64,000 nucleotides of DNA from Salinisphaera aquimarina (GTDB taxonomy: Bacteria > Pseudomonadota > Gammaproteobacteria > Nevskiales > Salinisphaeraceae). Location of the stretch: positions 124,001 through 188,000 of the forward strand of contig NZ_JBHRSS010000004.1 of assembly GCF_042643355.1 (NCBI RefSeq), given 5' to 3'. Positions 24,584 to 33,611 of this stretch are shown here, in pieces. Within the stretch, counting starts at the first letter, position 1, and each line of letters starts with the position of its first letter. The position numbers and the translations under genes were made by a program. The notes beneath the pieces are model-generated. The model was given only the letters and a program-made list of their open reading frames with translations. It was not told the origin of the DNA and searched no databases.

Positions 24584-26092
24584 ATGGAAACACTGAACTT
24601 TCTCATCGCGGGTTTTGGCGTCGCCCTGGCGCCCTACAACCTCATGTTCGCGCTGATCGGTGCGTTTCTGGGCACGCTCATCGGTGCCCTGCCCGGTCTC
24701 GGGCCGGCGAACGGCGTGGCGATCCTCATTCCCCTGGCCTTTACCCTGGGCCTGCCGCCCGAGACCGCATTGATCATGCTGACGTCGGTCTATGCCGGGG
24801 CCATGTATGGCGGTCGGATATCGTCGATCCTGCTCAATATTCCGGGTGACGAACCGGCGATGATGACCTGTCTCGACGGCTATCCCATGGCCCAGAAGGG
24901 CAAGGCCGCCGAAGCGCTCGCCATCTCGGCGGTGGCGTCGTTTGTCGGCAGCCTGCTGGGTACGATCGGCCTGATCATGCTCGCTCCGCTGCTCGCGAAG
25001 TTCGCCCTCACCTTCGGCCCCGCCGAGTACTTCGCCCTGTTCGCGCTCGCCTTTGCCACGCTCGGCGGCATCACCGGCAAGAACCCGGTCAAGACGATCA
25101 TGGCCGCGGCCATCGGCCTGATCATCGCCACCGTCGGCATCGACAGCACCGGCACCCAGCGCTACACCTTCGGCGTGCTCGAACTCTACGAAGGCATCGA
25201 TTTCATCATCGCCATTGTCGGCCTGTTCGCGATCTCCGAGCTGCTGTTCTTCATCGAGGATCACGCCAAGGGCCTCAAGCAGGCGGTGACGGTGAACAAG
25301 CTGCAGATATCCTGGCGCGAGATCGTCGCCATTCTGCCGACCTCACTGCGCGGCGGGGCGATGGGTTTCGTGGCCGGCGTACTGCCCGGCGCCGGCGCAT
25401 CGCTGGGCAGTTTCATCAGCTACACGCTGGAAAAGAAGATCGTCGGCGCCAAAGGGGATTTCGGCGAGGGCGATCCGCGCGGCGTCGCGGCGCCCGAAGC
25501 GGGCAACAACGGTGCGTCTTCCGGCGCCCTCGTGCCGATGCTCACGCTGGGCGTGCCGGGCAGTGGCACGACCGCGGTACTGCTGGCCCTGCTCATCTCG
25601 CTGAACATCACCCCCAGACCCTTGATGTTCACTCAGAACGCGGACGTGGTCTGGGGTGTGATCGCGGCCCTGCTCGTGGCCAACTTCCTGCTGCTGATCC
25701 TCAACATTCCGCTCGTCGGCATCTTCGTCAAGCTGCTGTCGGTACCGCAGACCTATCTGCTGCCGATCGTGACCATGGTCGCGTTCGTGGGTATCTACTC
25801 GATCAGCAACTCGGCCTTCGATCTGTATTTCATGATCGCCTTCGGCGTCGCCGGCTATCTGTTTCGCAAACTCGATATTCCGCTGGTGCCCGTTATTCTC
25901 GGGCTGCTCCTGGGGCCGGCCATGGAACAGAATCTGCGCCATGCGCTGGAACTGTCCGACGGGAGTTGGGCAACGCTCGTGGGTACACCCCTGGCGATCG
26001 GCCTGTGGCTGTTCGCCGCCGTGGGTCTGCTGCTGCCGTATGTCCTTGGCCCCCTGTTGCGCCGCCGCATGCGCCGTCCCGACCCCGGCTAA
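24584..26092 (+). CDS. tctA: Tripartite tricarboxylate transporter large permease TctA
   Basis: The 502-aa permease has about 11-12 helices. The conserved segments GTLIGALPGLGPANGVAILIPLAF and GFVAGVLPGAGASLGSFISYTLEKK, followed by GVAAPEAGNNGASSGALVPMLTLGVPGSGTTAVLL, are the TctA family signature. With TctB and TctC it forms a proton- or sodium-driven carboxylate importer. GAGGAA at the end of tctB provides its ribosome site. Confidence 0.96.
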   Translation: METLNFLIAGFGVALAPYNLMFALIGAFLGTLIGALPGLGPANGVAILIPLAFTLGLPPETALIMLTSVYAGAMYGGRISSILLNIPGDEPAMMTCLDGYPMAQKGKAAEALAISAVASFVGSLLGTIGLIMLAPLLAKFALTFGPAEYFALFALAFATLGGITGKNPVKTIMAAAIGLIIATVGIDSTGTQRYTFGVLELYEGIDFIIAIVGLFAISELLFFIEDHAKGLKQAVTVNKLQISWREIVAILPTSLRGGAMGFVAGVLPGAGASLGSFISYTLEKKIVGAKGDFGEGDPRGVAAPEAGNNGASSGALVPMLTLGVPGSGTTAVLLALLISLNITPRPLMFTQNADVVWGVIAALLVANFLLLILNIPLVGIFVKLLSVPQTYLLPIVTMVAFVGIYSISNSAFDLYFMIAFGVAGYLFRKLDIPLVPVILGLLLGPAMEQNLRHALELSDGSWATLVGTPLAIGLWLFAAVGLLLPYVLGPLLRRRMRRPDPG

Positions 26093-26167
26093 GACTGACC
26101 ACGTGCTGGACGCGCTGCGGTAACGCTATACTCGCTTTTCAATCAAGAACAATGGATCAAGGCACAG

Positions 26168-26797
26168 ATGATTTCGGCGCAAGAAACGATCGAGCGGCTC
26201 AAGACCGGTAACCGGGAATTCGTCGACAATATCCAGAACAGCGACACGCTGACGCGACACGCACGACCGGCAGAGCTTGTTCAGGAGCAGGCGCCGGTTG
26301 CCATCATTCTCGGCTGCTCGGATGCACGCGTGCCCGCCGAGATCGTGTTCAACCAGGGCCTGGGCGATCTGTTCGTGATTCGGGTCGCGGGCAATATCGT
26401 GTCGCCCTCGCAGATCGGCAGCGTGGAGTTCGCGGCCGCCAAGTTCGGCACGCCGCTGGTCGTGGTGCTTGGACATACCCAATGCGGCGCGGTCACCACC
26501 ACTCTGGAAGAACTCCAGCAGCCGACCGAGAATCAATCCCGTAATCTGCGCACCATCGTCGACCGCGTGCGGCCGTCCGTGGAAGAATTGCTGCTTACCG
26601 ATCTGCGCCACGATCACAAAGCGTTGATCAAGGCAGCTGTACGCGCCAACGTGGCCAAATCGGTGGCCCAGCTGCGGCGCGGCTCGGATATTCTCGAAGG
26701 TCTGATCAGCGACGGTACGTTGATGATCGTCGGCGCTGAATATGCCATCGAAACCGGCCAGGTCGAGTTCCTGGACGAGGTGGTCGCGACGGCCTAG
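26168..26797 (+). CDS. Beta-class carbonic anhydrase
   Basis: The 209-aa enzyme interconverts carbon dioxide and bicarbonate. Zinc ligands Cys50, His103 and Cys106 and the catalytic Asp52-Arg54 pair are visible in GCSDARVPAEIVF and GHTQCGAV. Length fits a single-domain beta class enzyme without signal peptide. It follows tctA by 75 bases and may have its own promoter, with a TATACT-like box near 26127. Confidence 0.95.
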   Translation: MISAQETIERLKTGNREFVDNIQNSDTLTRHARPAELVQEQAPVAIILGCSDARVPAEIVFNQGLGDLFVIRVAGNIVSPSQIGSVEFAAAKFGTPLVVVLGHTQCGAVTTTLEELQQPTENQSRNLRTIVDRVRPSVEELLLTDLRHDHKALIKAAVRANVAKSVAQLRRGSDILEGLISDGTLMIVGAEYAIETGQVEFLDEVVATA

Positions 26798-26822
26798 GCC
26801 CCCTATTCGGTTAACTTGAACC

Positions 26823-27533
26823 ATGCCCAACGACACGACTACCCTGCCCCGTATTCTTGCCTTCGACGTATTCGGCACCGTCGTCGATTGGCATGGCAGC
26901 ATCGTGCGAGAAGTCGATGCACTCGGCCTGGGCGTCGACGCCGTTGTCTTTGCACGCGACTGGCGGGCCGGTTACAAACCGGCAATGGCACGTGTGATGT
27001 CCGGCGAACTGGGCTGGATGCGTATCGATGCGCTGCACCGGATTATCCTCGAGGAGGTGCTGTCCAAGCACGGGGTAACCTCACTCGACGATACGGCCAA
27101 GGACGATCTCAACCGGGCCTGGCACCGTCTCGACCCCTGGCCGGACACGGTCGCGGCACTCACGCGGCTCAAGACCCGTTTCATGCTGTGCACGCTCTCC
27201 AACGGGAATATCGGCCTGCTCGCCGATATGGCCAAGCGCGCCGGCCTGCCCTGGGACTGTGTTCTCTCCGCCGAGGTGTTTCACAAATACAAGCCGGATC
27301 CCGGCACGTATCTGGGCGTCGCCGATGTATTCGATGCGGCGCCGAATGACGTCATGCTGGTCGCCGCTCACCAGAGCGATCTGGATGCGGCCCGTGACTG
27401 CGGCCTGCGCTGCGCCTACATCGAACGCATCGACGAGTTCGGTGCCGATGCGCCCAAGGACATCAGCGGCGATGCGCGCAACAACTTCCACGCGCGTGAC
27501 CTGGCGGATCTGGCCGACCAGTTGAACTGCTGA
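26823..27533 (+). CDS. HAD-type (S)-2-haloacid dehalogenase-like hydrolase
   Basis: The 236-aa protein is a type II haloacid dehalogenase-like HAD enzyme. Nucleophile Asp15 is in AFDVFGTVVDW, motif II Ser in LSNGN, motif III Lys in KYKPDP, and motif IV in VAAHQSDLDAA, where His-Gln replaces the more common acidic pair, as in 2-haloacid dehalogenases. It would hydrolyse a small halogenated or phosphorylated acid. It starts 25 bases after the carbonic anhydrase stop. Confidence 0.88.
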   Translation: MPNDTTTLPRILAFDVFGTVVDWHGSIVREVDALGLGVDAVVFARDWRAGYKPAMARVMSGELGWMRIDALHRIILEEVLSKHGVTSLDDTAKDDLNRAWHRLDPWPDTVAALTRLKTRFMLCTLSNGNIGLLADMAKRAGLPWDCVLSAEVFHKYKPDPGTYLGVADVFDAAPNDVMLVAAHQSDLDAARDCGLRCAYIERIDEFGADAPKDISGDARNNFHARDLADLADQLNC

Positions 27534-27841
27534 TCCGGCCCGCCGAGCGCGTCGCGCGATTACCGATAGGCCGGCTCGGCCAGGCGATGCCTGGCCAGCC
27601 GTCGGCGCTCATATTGTTGCCTGTAAACAGCAGTGATTCCAGCGCATTGCTGGCGATTGCGGCGTTTTCAGAACCCACCGGCCACCGGCTTTGCCCGGCG
27701 CGCATTTACCGCGTAATCTCGGTTTTCGACCCGCGATGGGGCATCGTCTCCGGTGCGCATGCGCATGCATACGGGCGGCGGCGTCACGCATCGATGCGAA
27801 CCCCGTTCTCGTGTGTGCAACAAAAAAAAGGAAAACCAATA
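27534..27841. other. Intergenic region with one hairpin
   Basis: No gene is supported here. A perfect eight-base inverted repeat GGCCAGGC/GCCTGGCC (27578-27596, three-base loop) follows the dehalogenase gene by 45 bases and could end its transcript, although no T-run is present. An A-rich stretch just before 27842 includes the AAGGAAAA ribosome site of the next gene. Confidence 0.5.
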
Positions 27842-28306
27842 ATGAAACGTATTCTAATCGCCTTGTCCGCCTTGCTGCTGATCGCCAGCTACGGCGCGGC
27901 CGTTGCAGCGGACGGCATGATTCAGGTCAAAAGCCCCTACAGCCCCGATGAGACCGTGCAGCGCTTCGTCGAGACAGCAAAGAGCAAGGGCCTCAAGATA
28001 TTCACTACCGTCGATCACGCCGAGGGCGCCGCGGGTGTCGATCTCGAACTGCGCCCGACCACGGTGGTGATCTTCGGCAATCCCAAGGCCGGTACGCCGT
28101 TCATGCAGTGCGCACAGACCGTTGGCATCGATCTGCCGATGAAAGCGCTGATCTGGCAGGACGCCGACGACCAGGTCTGGCTGGGTTACAACGACCCGGC
28201 GTACATCGCCAAGCGTCATGAGGTCGAGGACTGTCCTGCCGTGACGCCGATCGGCAAGGCACTTTCCGCTCTTGCCCAAGCCACGGTCGCCCCTGAAACG
28301 GATTAG
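27842..28306 (+). CDS. Exported DUF302 protein
   Basis: The 154-aa protein has a signal peptide (residues 1-23, MKRILIALSALLLIASYGAA) and a DUF302 domain: SPYSPDETVQRFVETAKSKGLKIFTTVDHAEGA, VVIFGNPKAGTPFMQCAQTVGIDLPMKALIW. This domain binds small hydrophobic ligands or heme-like molecules in some proteins, but the function here is unknown. The start is set by the signal peptide and the AAGGAAAA site. Confidence 0.9.
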   Translation: MKRILIALSALLLIASYGAAVAADGMIQVKSPYSPDETVQRFVETAKSKGLKIFTTVDHAEGAAGVDLELRPTTVVIFGNPKAGTPFMQCAQTVGIDLPMKALIWQDADDQVWLGYNDPAYIAKRHEVEDCPAVTPIGKALSALAQATVAPETD

Positions 28307-28371
28307 AAGCCGGACACAAAGCAAAAAGAACACCGCAAGAGCGCTCCCCCTACCCGACGAGGACGATTCGA

Positions 28372-28971
28372 ATGACTCAAGCATCCAAGACCCTGCGTGA
28401 AGTCTCCGGCCTGAGCGACGCGCCGCCCGCGCTCGCCGATTCCGCGCTTATTCTCATTGATTGCCAGAACACCTACCGCGAGGGCGTCATGCAACTGGTG
28501 GGCGTCGAGCCGGCACTCAAGCGCGCGCAGAAACTGCTCGAACGCGCCCGCGGTGCCGGCATCCCCGTGTTCCATATCCAGCACGATGCCGGTGAAGGCT
28601 CGCCCTACGACCTGAAGACGCGGCTCGGCGCGATCGCCGACGAGGTGGCGCCCGCCGAGGGCGAGTCGGTGATTACCAAGACGCATCCGAATTCGTTCGT
28701 CGACACCGACCTGCATGACCAGCTGCAGAAGGCCGGCGTCAACAATCTCGTGCTGGGCGGTTTCATGACCCATATGTGCGTCAACTCCACGGCGCGCGGC
28801 GCATTCAACCACGGCTATGCGCCCACGATCGTAGCGGCGGCCACCGCTACCCGCGATCTCGATCGTGGCGGTCACCGCGTCAAGGCCCAGGATCTGCACG
28901 AGGCCAGTCTGGTCAGCGTGGCGGATCTGTTCGGCGTCGTCGTGGACGACGTGGACAACCTGCCGGGCTGA
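28372..28971 (+). CDS. Isochorismatase-family cysteine hydrolase
   Basis: The 199-aa enzyme has the Asp-Lys-Cys triad of this family: Asp30 (LILIDCQNTY), Lys103 (VITKTHPNSF) and Cys136 (GFMTHMCVNSTARG). These proteins hydrolyse amides or enol ethers such as nicotinamide, N-carbamoyl compounds or isochorismate. The exact substrate is not deducible. It lies 65 bases after the DUF302 gene. Confidence 0.92.
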   Translation: MTQASKTLREVSGLSDAPPALADSALILIDCQNTYREGVMQLVGVEPALKRAQKLLERARGAGIPVFHIQHDAGEGSPYDLKTRLGAIADEVAPAEGESVITKTHPNSFVDTDLHDQLQKAGVNNLVLGGFMTHMCVNSTARGAFNHGYAPTIVAAATATRDLDRGGHRVKAQDLHEASLVSVADLFGVVVDDVDNLPG

Positions 28972-29089
28972 TGAACAAAGGCGTGACCCGCGGGTCGATC
29001 CGCTGCGAACTCGTCGCGGGTGGGCCTGTTTCGCTCCGCGGTGCATCAACAACAGCCGCCGACGATCGCTCGAACACATGGAAGCCGGC

Positions 29090-29740
29090 ATGACGACCGC
29101 TGATGCGCCCGCGACGGACGAAATCGACTGGTATTTCGATTTCGTCTCACCGTTTTCTTATATCGCCCTGCATCGATTGCGCGAGCTGCAGCCGCTGTCG
29201 ATGATCCGGCCGCGACCGGTGCTTCTGGCCGGCCTGCTCAAGCACTGGGGACAACTGGGCCCCGCCGAACTGCCGACCAAACGCCGCTGGACCTATCGCA
29301 TGGCGGACTGGCAGGCACAGCAGGCTGGCCTGACGCTTCGCTTCCCCGCCGTACACCCGTTCAATCCGTTGCCTTATCTGCGGCTGGCGATCGCGGCCGG
29401 CGGCGACTGGGACAGCATCCACCTCATCTTCGACCAGCTGTGGACGACCACGGCGGATCCCGGTTCGGCAGAGACGCAGCACGAGCTGGCGGCACGACTC
29501 GACGTGGATCCGGCGGCCGCCGACGCCGACTGGGTCAAACACTCGTTGCGCGAGACCACCGACGAAGCCGCGAACAAAGGTGTATTCGGGGTGCCGAGTC
29601 TGGTCATCGGCGATGAACTGTTCTGGGGCGCCGACGCGATCGACTTCGCGGCCGCCTATCTAGCTGATCGGCGATTGTTCGAACAGCCGGAATTCAAGCG
29701 CCTGGACACGCTCCCCGTGGGCGTCAGACGCCAATCCTAG
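29090..29740 (+). CDS. DsbA-family 2-hydroxychromene-2-carboxylate isomerase-like protein
   Basis: The 216-aa protein begins IDWYFDFVSPFSYIALHRL, the glutathione-binding serine motif (FVSPFSY) of kappa-class GST and HCCA isomerase, and ends with GVFGVPSLVIGDELFWGADAIDF, the cis-Pro region of the thioredoxin fold. It has no CxxC pair, as expected for this branch. It probably acts as a glutathione-dependent isomerase. ATG 29090 has GGAAG upstream. ATG 29078 is the alternative. Confidence 0.88.
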   Translation: MTTADAPATDEIDWYFDFVSPFSYIALHRLRELQPLSMIRPRPVLLAGLLKHWGQLGPAELPTKRRWTYRMADWQAQQAGLTLRFPAVHPFNPLPYLRLAIAAGGDWDSIHLIFDQLWTTTADPGSAETQHELAARLDVDPAAADADWVKHSLRETTDEAANKGVFGVPSLVIGDELFWGADAIDFAAAYLADRRLFEQPEFKRLDTLPVGVRRQS

Positions 29741-29793
29741 AGCCGCGCGCCCGTGATGCACCATTCACCGGCCGGCGCTACCTCGGCGGTTAC

Positions 29794-30936
29794 CTAGCCG
29801 ATCCGGTTCAGACCCTGTTCGAAGCGCTGCACGGCTTCGTCCACTTTTTGCAACTTGTCCAGGCCGAACAGACCCACGCGGAAAGAGCGGAAATCCTCGC
29901 CCTCGTCACACATCAGCGGCACGCCCGCGGCGATCTGGACGCCGGCCTGGGCAAAGCGCTGGCCCGACTGGATCTGCGCGTCGCGGGTATAGCTGACGAC
30001 CACGCCGGAGGCCTGAAAGCCCTCGGCGGCCACGCTCGGGAAGCCGCGTCCCTCGAGCAGCGCGCGAACGCGTCGGCCGAGTTCGAGCTGGCGTTGGCGC
30101 GCGGTATCGAAACCGAGAGCTCGCGTTTCATGCATCATCTCGAGCAGACGCACAAGCCCATCGGTGGGCATGGTGGCGTGATAGGCGTGACCGCCGGCCT
30201 CGAATTTCTCGATGATCTCGAGCCATTTGCGCAGATCGCAGGCATAGCTGGAACTGGTGGTCGACTCGATCCGGTCGCGGGCACGCGCGCTGAGCATCAC
30301 CATCGCGCAGCACGGCGAGGCACTCCAGCCTTTCTGCGGCGCGCTGATCAGCACGTCAACGGCGCAGGCCTGCATATCCACCCAGTCCGTGCCCGAAGCG
30401 ATGCAGTCGAGTACGAACAGGCCACCGACCTCGTGTACCGCATCGCCCACGGCGCGCAGGTAGTCGGCCGGCAGAAGCATACCGGCCGATGTCTCCGTAT
30501 GCGGGGCGAAAACCACGGCGGGCTTGTTACTGCGAATCCGCTCGACCACCTCGTCAATGGGCGCCGGCGCAAACGGGGCCTGTGTCCCGTCGCCCGTGCG
30601 CCGAGCTTTCATCACGATCGACTCGGACGGGATCGATCCCATCGCCAGGATCTGCGTCCAGCGATAGCTGAACCAGCCATTGCGAATAATCATGACCTTG
30701 CGGCCGCTGGCGAACTGACGAGCCACGGCTTCCATGCCGAAGGTCCCGCTGCCGGGCACGATCACGCTCGTGGGCGCGTTGTAGACCTGCTTCAGAACGC
30801 CCGAGATGTCGTTGAGCACGTGCTGAAAACGTGCCGACATGTGATTGAGCGCACGGTCGGTATAAACGACCGAGTATTCAAGCAAACCGTCCGGGTCGAC
30901 CTGCGACCATGAATCCTGCATATCCCGCTCCGACAC
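29794..30936 (-). CDS. Class V aminotransferase (serine-pyruvate/alanine-glyoxylate type)
   Basis: The 380-aa PLP enzyme matches alanine-glyoxylate/serine-pyruvate aminotransferases. PSGSG-like VPGSGTFGMEAVARQF lines the cofactor phosphate site, FVLDCIASG holds the Asp that contacts the PLP nitrogen, and Lys in SAPQKGWSASP forms the Schiff base. It would move an amino group between glyoxylate or pyruvate and a small amino acid. A downstream ATG at 30921 is possible. It is divergent from acpH across a region with a 25-bp tandem repeat. Confidence 0.9.
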   Translation of the reverse strand: MSERDMQDSWSQVDPDGLLEYSVVYTDRALNHMSARFQHVLNDISGVLKQVYNAPTSVIVPGSGTFGMEAVARQFASGRKVMIIRNGWFSYRWTQILAMGSIPSESIVMKARRTGDGTQAPFAPAPIDEVVERIRSNKPAVVFAPHTETSAGMLLPADYLRAVGDAVHEVGGLFVLDCIASGTDWVDMQACAVDVLISAPQKGWSASPCCAMVMLSARARDRIESTTSSSYACDLRKWLEIIEKFEAGGHAYHATMPTDGLVRLLEMMHETRALGFDTARQRQLELGRRVRALLEGRGFPSVAAEGFQASGVVVSYTRDAQIQSGQRFAQAGVQIAAGVPLMCDEGEDFRSFRVGLFGLDKLQKVDEAVQRFEQGLNRIG

Positions 30937-30985
30937 CTGCCGATCGATGAGGCGCTACTTTGGCATAAAAGGCACACCGCGTGGG

Positions 30986-31035
30986 CTTGCCGGACAATCC
31001 GAATGCATCTCTTGCCGGACAATCCGAATGCATCT
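30986..31035. repeat. Exact 25-bp tandem repeat in a divergent promoter region
   Basis: A 25-base unit beginning CTTGCCGGACAATCCG occurs twice head-to-tail without mismatch. Each copy contains the palindrome CGGACAATCCG (CGGA-CAA-TCCG). It lies between the divergent aminotransferase and acpH genes, so it may be a duplicated operator. Confidence 0.75.
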
Positions 31036-31134
31036 TTGGGGACAGGCGCAACAGGGCTATCATGGGCGGCTTATGATTTTTCCGATTCCCTCCCGCGCGA
31101 CGCGCCCGGCTCCCGCCACCCATGCGGCGAGCCG

Positions 31135-31707
31135 ATGAATCTACTCGCGCATTTCTATCTCGCGCAGTGCAGCGGCACCTCCTATGCGGGACAGGTGCTG
31201 GGCGACGTGGTCAAGGGGCGACTCGACGATCGCTACTCGGCGGCGATCAGCCAAGGCATCCGCCTGCATCGGCATATCGATCGCTTCAGTGACGATCATG
31301 CGAATCATCTCGCGTTACGCAACCGCTTCGAGCCGCCGCTGCGGCGCTATGCCGGCATCCTCGTGGATATCGGTTTCGATTTCAGTCTGGCGCGCGCGTG
31401 GCCAGCCTACTCAGATCAGTCGCTGGCGACGTTCGCCAGTCAGACCGAACAACGGGTGCGCGCGGAATGGCCGGATGCGGCGCCGTTCGACAACAGCCGA
31501 ATGCAGGGGCTGGCCGGTATTCTTGCCGGCTACGACAAACCCGAGGGACTGCAGCGCGCGCTCGACTCCGTGGCCCGGCGCCTGCGGCGTGCCAATCCGG
31601 TCTCGGACGCGCTGCCGGAACTGCTAATGCAGCGCGATGCCTTCGACGACGCGTTGCCCGCACTATTGTCCGACCTGGAACATCTGGTGATGACCCACAC
31701 GGATTGA
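31135..31707 (+). CDS. acpH: ACP phosphodiesterase AcpH
   Basis: The 190-aa protein matches the DUF479/AcpH family, which removes 4'-phosphopantetheine from acyl carrier protein. Diagnostic segments are MNLLAHFYLAQ at the start, GQVLGDVVKGRL, GIRLHRHIDRFSD with the metal-binding His-Asp residues, and YAGILVDIGFDF. Length agrees with E. coli AcpH. The start at 31135 is fixed by the family N-terminus. Upstream frame to 31003 is discarded. Confidence 0.92.
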   Translation: MNLLAHFYLAQCSGTSYAGQVLGDVVKGRLDDRYSAAISQGIRLHRHIDRFSDDHANHLALRNRFEPPLRRYAGILVDIGFDFSLARAWPAYSDQSLATFASQTEQRVRAEWPDAAPFDNSRMQGLAGILAGYDKPEGLQRALDSVARRLRRANPVSDALPELLMQRDAFDDALPALLSDLEHLVMTHTD

Positions 31708-31830
31708 CGCCGCATTCGATGTCACCTGTCGCGGTCTTGCGGGGGTCGGGTTTCCACCGGGGAAAAAGTCTAAGCGCTCCCTCTGGGTCGCCCCCGCGTA
31801 TTCATGGTGCCGGGACGGCACGAATCGGAA

Positions 31831-32418
31831 CTAGCCGCGATCCTTGTGCAGACGGGCCGCGACATCGATTTCGCGCATGTCGCGGATTTTCGGCTTCTCG
31901 ATCTCCCGACCGATATGACGCGCCACGAAGCGCCGCAACTCGCCGTCCACATCCGCGACCACGTCGAGCACCGACGCGCGCAGGCCCTGCGCCTCGACGT
32001 CGACATCCACGTCCTTCTCGGTCGGCGCGGGCACATCGATAAATATCTTGAGCGGCGCGCGCGCCATGGCCGTCAACGTCAGATGAGCGCCCAACTCGCC
32101 GTCGAAGCGGTGATCGTGGCCCGCCAGACGCACGACCAGTTGCAGGCGAATCGGGATGGTGACCGCAAAGCGCACCCGTTTCCCCGGTACGCGCTCGACC
32201 CGCGGTGCGCCGACCTCGCCGGTCGCCGATATGCTGGCCAGCCCCGCCGGGCCCGCCTTGCGTGGCCCGAAGTCGATCGCGTTGCCGGCCAGGTTCGACA
32301 ACGCGTTCTCCACGCGTTCACGGGTGACCGACTGTTCGAAGAATTCGCGTCCGAACGCTTCATACGAATAATCGGCTGAAGCACGCGCGTCGCGCTTTGA
32401 TTCGTGATCAGCACTCAT
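31831..32418 (-). CDS. Conserved hypothetical protein
   Basis: I do not recognise a named family. The 195-aa protein starts with a charged region and ADYSYEAFGREFFEQSVTRERVENALSN (about 15-43), then beta-rich segments such as RVRFAVTIPIRLQLVVRLAGHDHRFDGELGAHLTLTA and a C-terminal VARHIGREIEKPKIRDMREIDVAARL. It has no signal or membrane segment. The start ATG 32418 is after GGAGTCC. It lies downstream of the ialB-like gene on the same strand, about 100 bases away. Confidence 0.7.
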   Translation of the reverse strand: MSADHESKRDARASADYSYEAFGREFFEQSVTRERVENALSNLAGNAIDFGPRKAGPAGLASISATGEVGAPRVERVPGKRVRFAVTIPIRLQLVVRLAGHDHRFDGELGAHLTLTAMARAPLKIFIDVPAPTEKDVDVDVEAQGLRASVLDVVADVDGELRRFVARHIGREIEKPKIRDMREIDVAARLHKDRG

Positions 32419-32515
32419 GCGGACTCCTGGAGAGCGAGGCTACGTGCGTCATCGCCATCGCACGAATACGGGCACGCCTGTGCGTGTGCCCGTGCCCGTT
32501 CCCAGAAAACCGGTA

Positions 32516-33040
32516 TCAGCCGCGGATCGCGTTGTCGGCGTCGGTGAAACCCTGCAACGAGACCTTCAGGTCGATACGCTGACCACGGGGGCCGATGAGG
32601 CTGACCGTGGCGTTGCTGCCCGACCGCAGGCGGTTGCGCAGCGCGTCGTTGACCGGAAAATCCGCGCGACAGCCCTGCTCGAGACAGATCTGGAACGGAA
32701 AGGTATCCGGCTTGCCGCCATCGACGGTCAACTGCACACCCGGTGCCAGGCGCGTGCCCAGCGGCAGGATGAAGATCATCGCCGCGGACTGAATCTCCGG
32801 CGGATATCCCATCACGACACGCAGTATCGGCTTGCCGCTGTCCGGACTGTTGACCAACTGGGTCATCTCACAGCCGCCCTTGCCGCTGTCCTTCGGGCAA
32901 CGCACCTCCCAGTCCTTGTAGGTCTGGAGGTTGACGTCGTCGCGCGAGGATTGCTGCGATTGTGCCAGTGCCGGCATAGCCGTCATGGACACGAATACCA
33001 GCGCGAACGCGGCCAGACCTGATACGAAACGATGCGACAT
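32516..33040 (-). CDS. Invasion-associated locus B (IalB)-family protein
   Basis: The 174-aa secreted protein has a signal peptide (cleavage near ALA-Q, residue 26) and the IalB pattern: YKDWEVRCPKDSGKGGCEMTQLV, LRVVMGYPPEI, MIFILPLGTRLAPGVQLTVDGG and CLEQGCRADFPV, with four cysteines that can pair in the periplasm. In environmental bacteria this family is of unknown periplasmic role, and the pathogen-derived name does not imply invasion here. Confidence 0.88.
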   Translation of the reverse strand: MSHRFVSGLAAFALVFVSMTAMPALAQSQQSSRDDVNLQTYKDWEVRCPKDSGKGGCEMTQLVNSPDSGKPILRVVMGYPPEIQSAAMIFILPLGTRLAPGVQLTVDGGKPDTFPFQICLEQGCRADFPVNDALRNRLRSGSNATVSLIGPRGQRIDLKVSLQGFTDADNAIRG

Positions 33041-33611
33041 GCTTGCCTACCCCCAGACTATGGATTTACGACACTTTACTAGACATGACGCCAGGATTGG
33101 GCTGTTATCGACAGATTGCGCCTGCGCGGCTGCAGTCGCGCCGACGGCTCACGTCACTCGATATTCATCGCATAGCGCTGGCGCGCGTTCCTGGCGCTCC
33201 GCCATTCGCGCCAACCAGTCCGCGCGAATAACACAGCGTCGCGTAGTAAATGGCTTGCGCCGGTAGCGAACGGCGCGTTTTTCCAAGCGTGCGTTGGCCA
33301 CCCCGCGCGCGTCCCGACTCGGAATGAAACTCCAGAGCAGGCGCTTGGGCGCCGAGGGATCATCGACATTCCGGACGGGCGCTGGATCGCCGATCTGGCC
33401 TTGCGGGTCAGAGCGAGCAGCGCTGATAGGCTCGCCTGGCGGAAAGTTCACGCCGCAGACAAACGCAGCGGGGGTGGCCACGCCGTGCAGGCGTGAAGCC
33501 GGCGCCGGGTTGCCGGCTCGCAGCGTCGCTCACTGGGTCATATTGCGTTGCGCGAGCAGGCAAGCGACCATCGACGCGTGCCGTCCTGCCTGCAATCGAT
33601 GAGTTGGCCCC
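33041..33611. other. Long intergenic region, no supported gene
   Basis: This 571-bp stretch lies between divergent genes. A minus-strand frame at 33149-33481 could encode a 110-aa Arg/Ala-rich peptide, but it has no family resemblance and no clear ribosome site, so I do not call it. GC-rich dyads near 33490-33530 are present without T-runs. Confidence 0.4.

Noticed and set aside
32516..33040. Virulence function implied by the IalB name
   Set aside because: The family is widespread in environmental bacteria; the sequence supports only a periplasmic protein of unknown role.
33149..33481. Possible 110-aa gene on the minus strand
   Set aside because: Its composition looks partly protein-like, but it has no ribosome site, family match or conserved neighbour, so support is too weak to call it.
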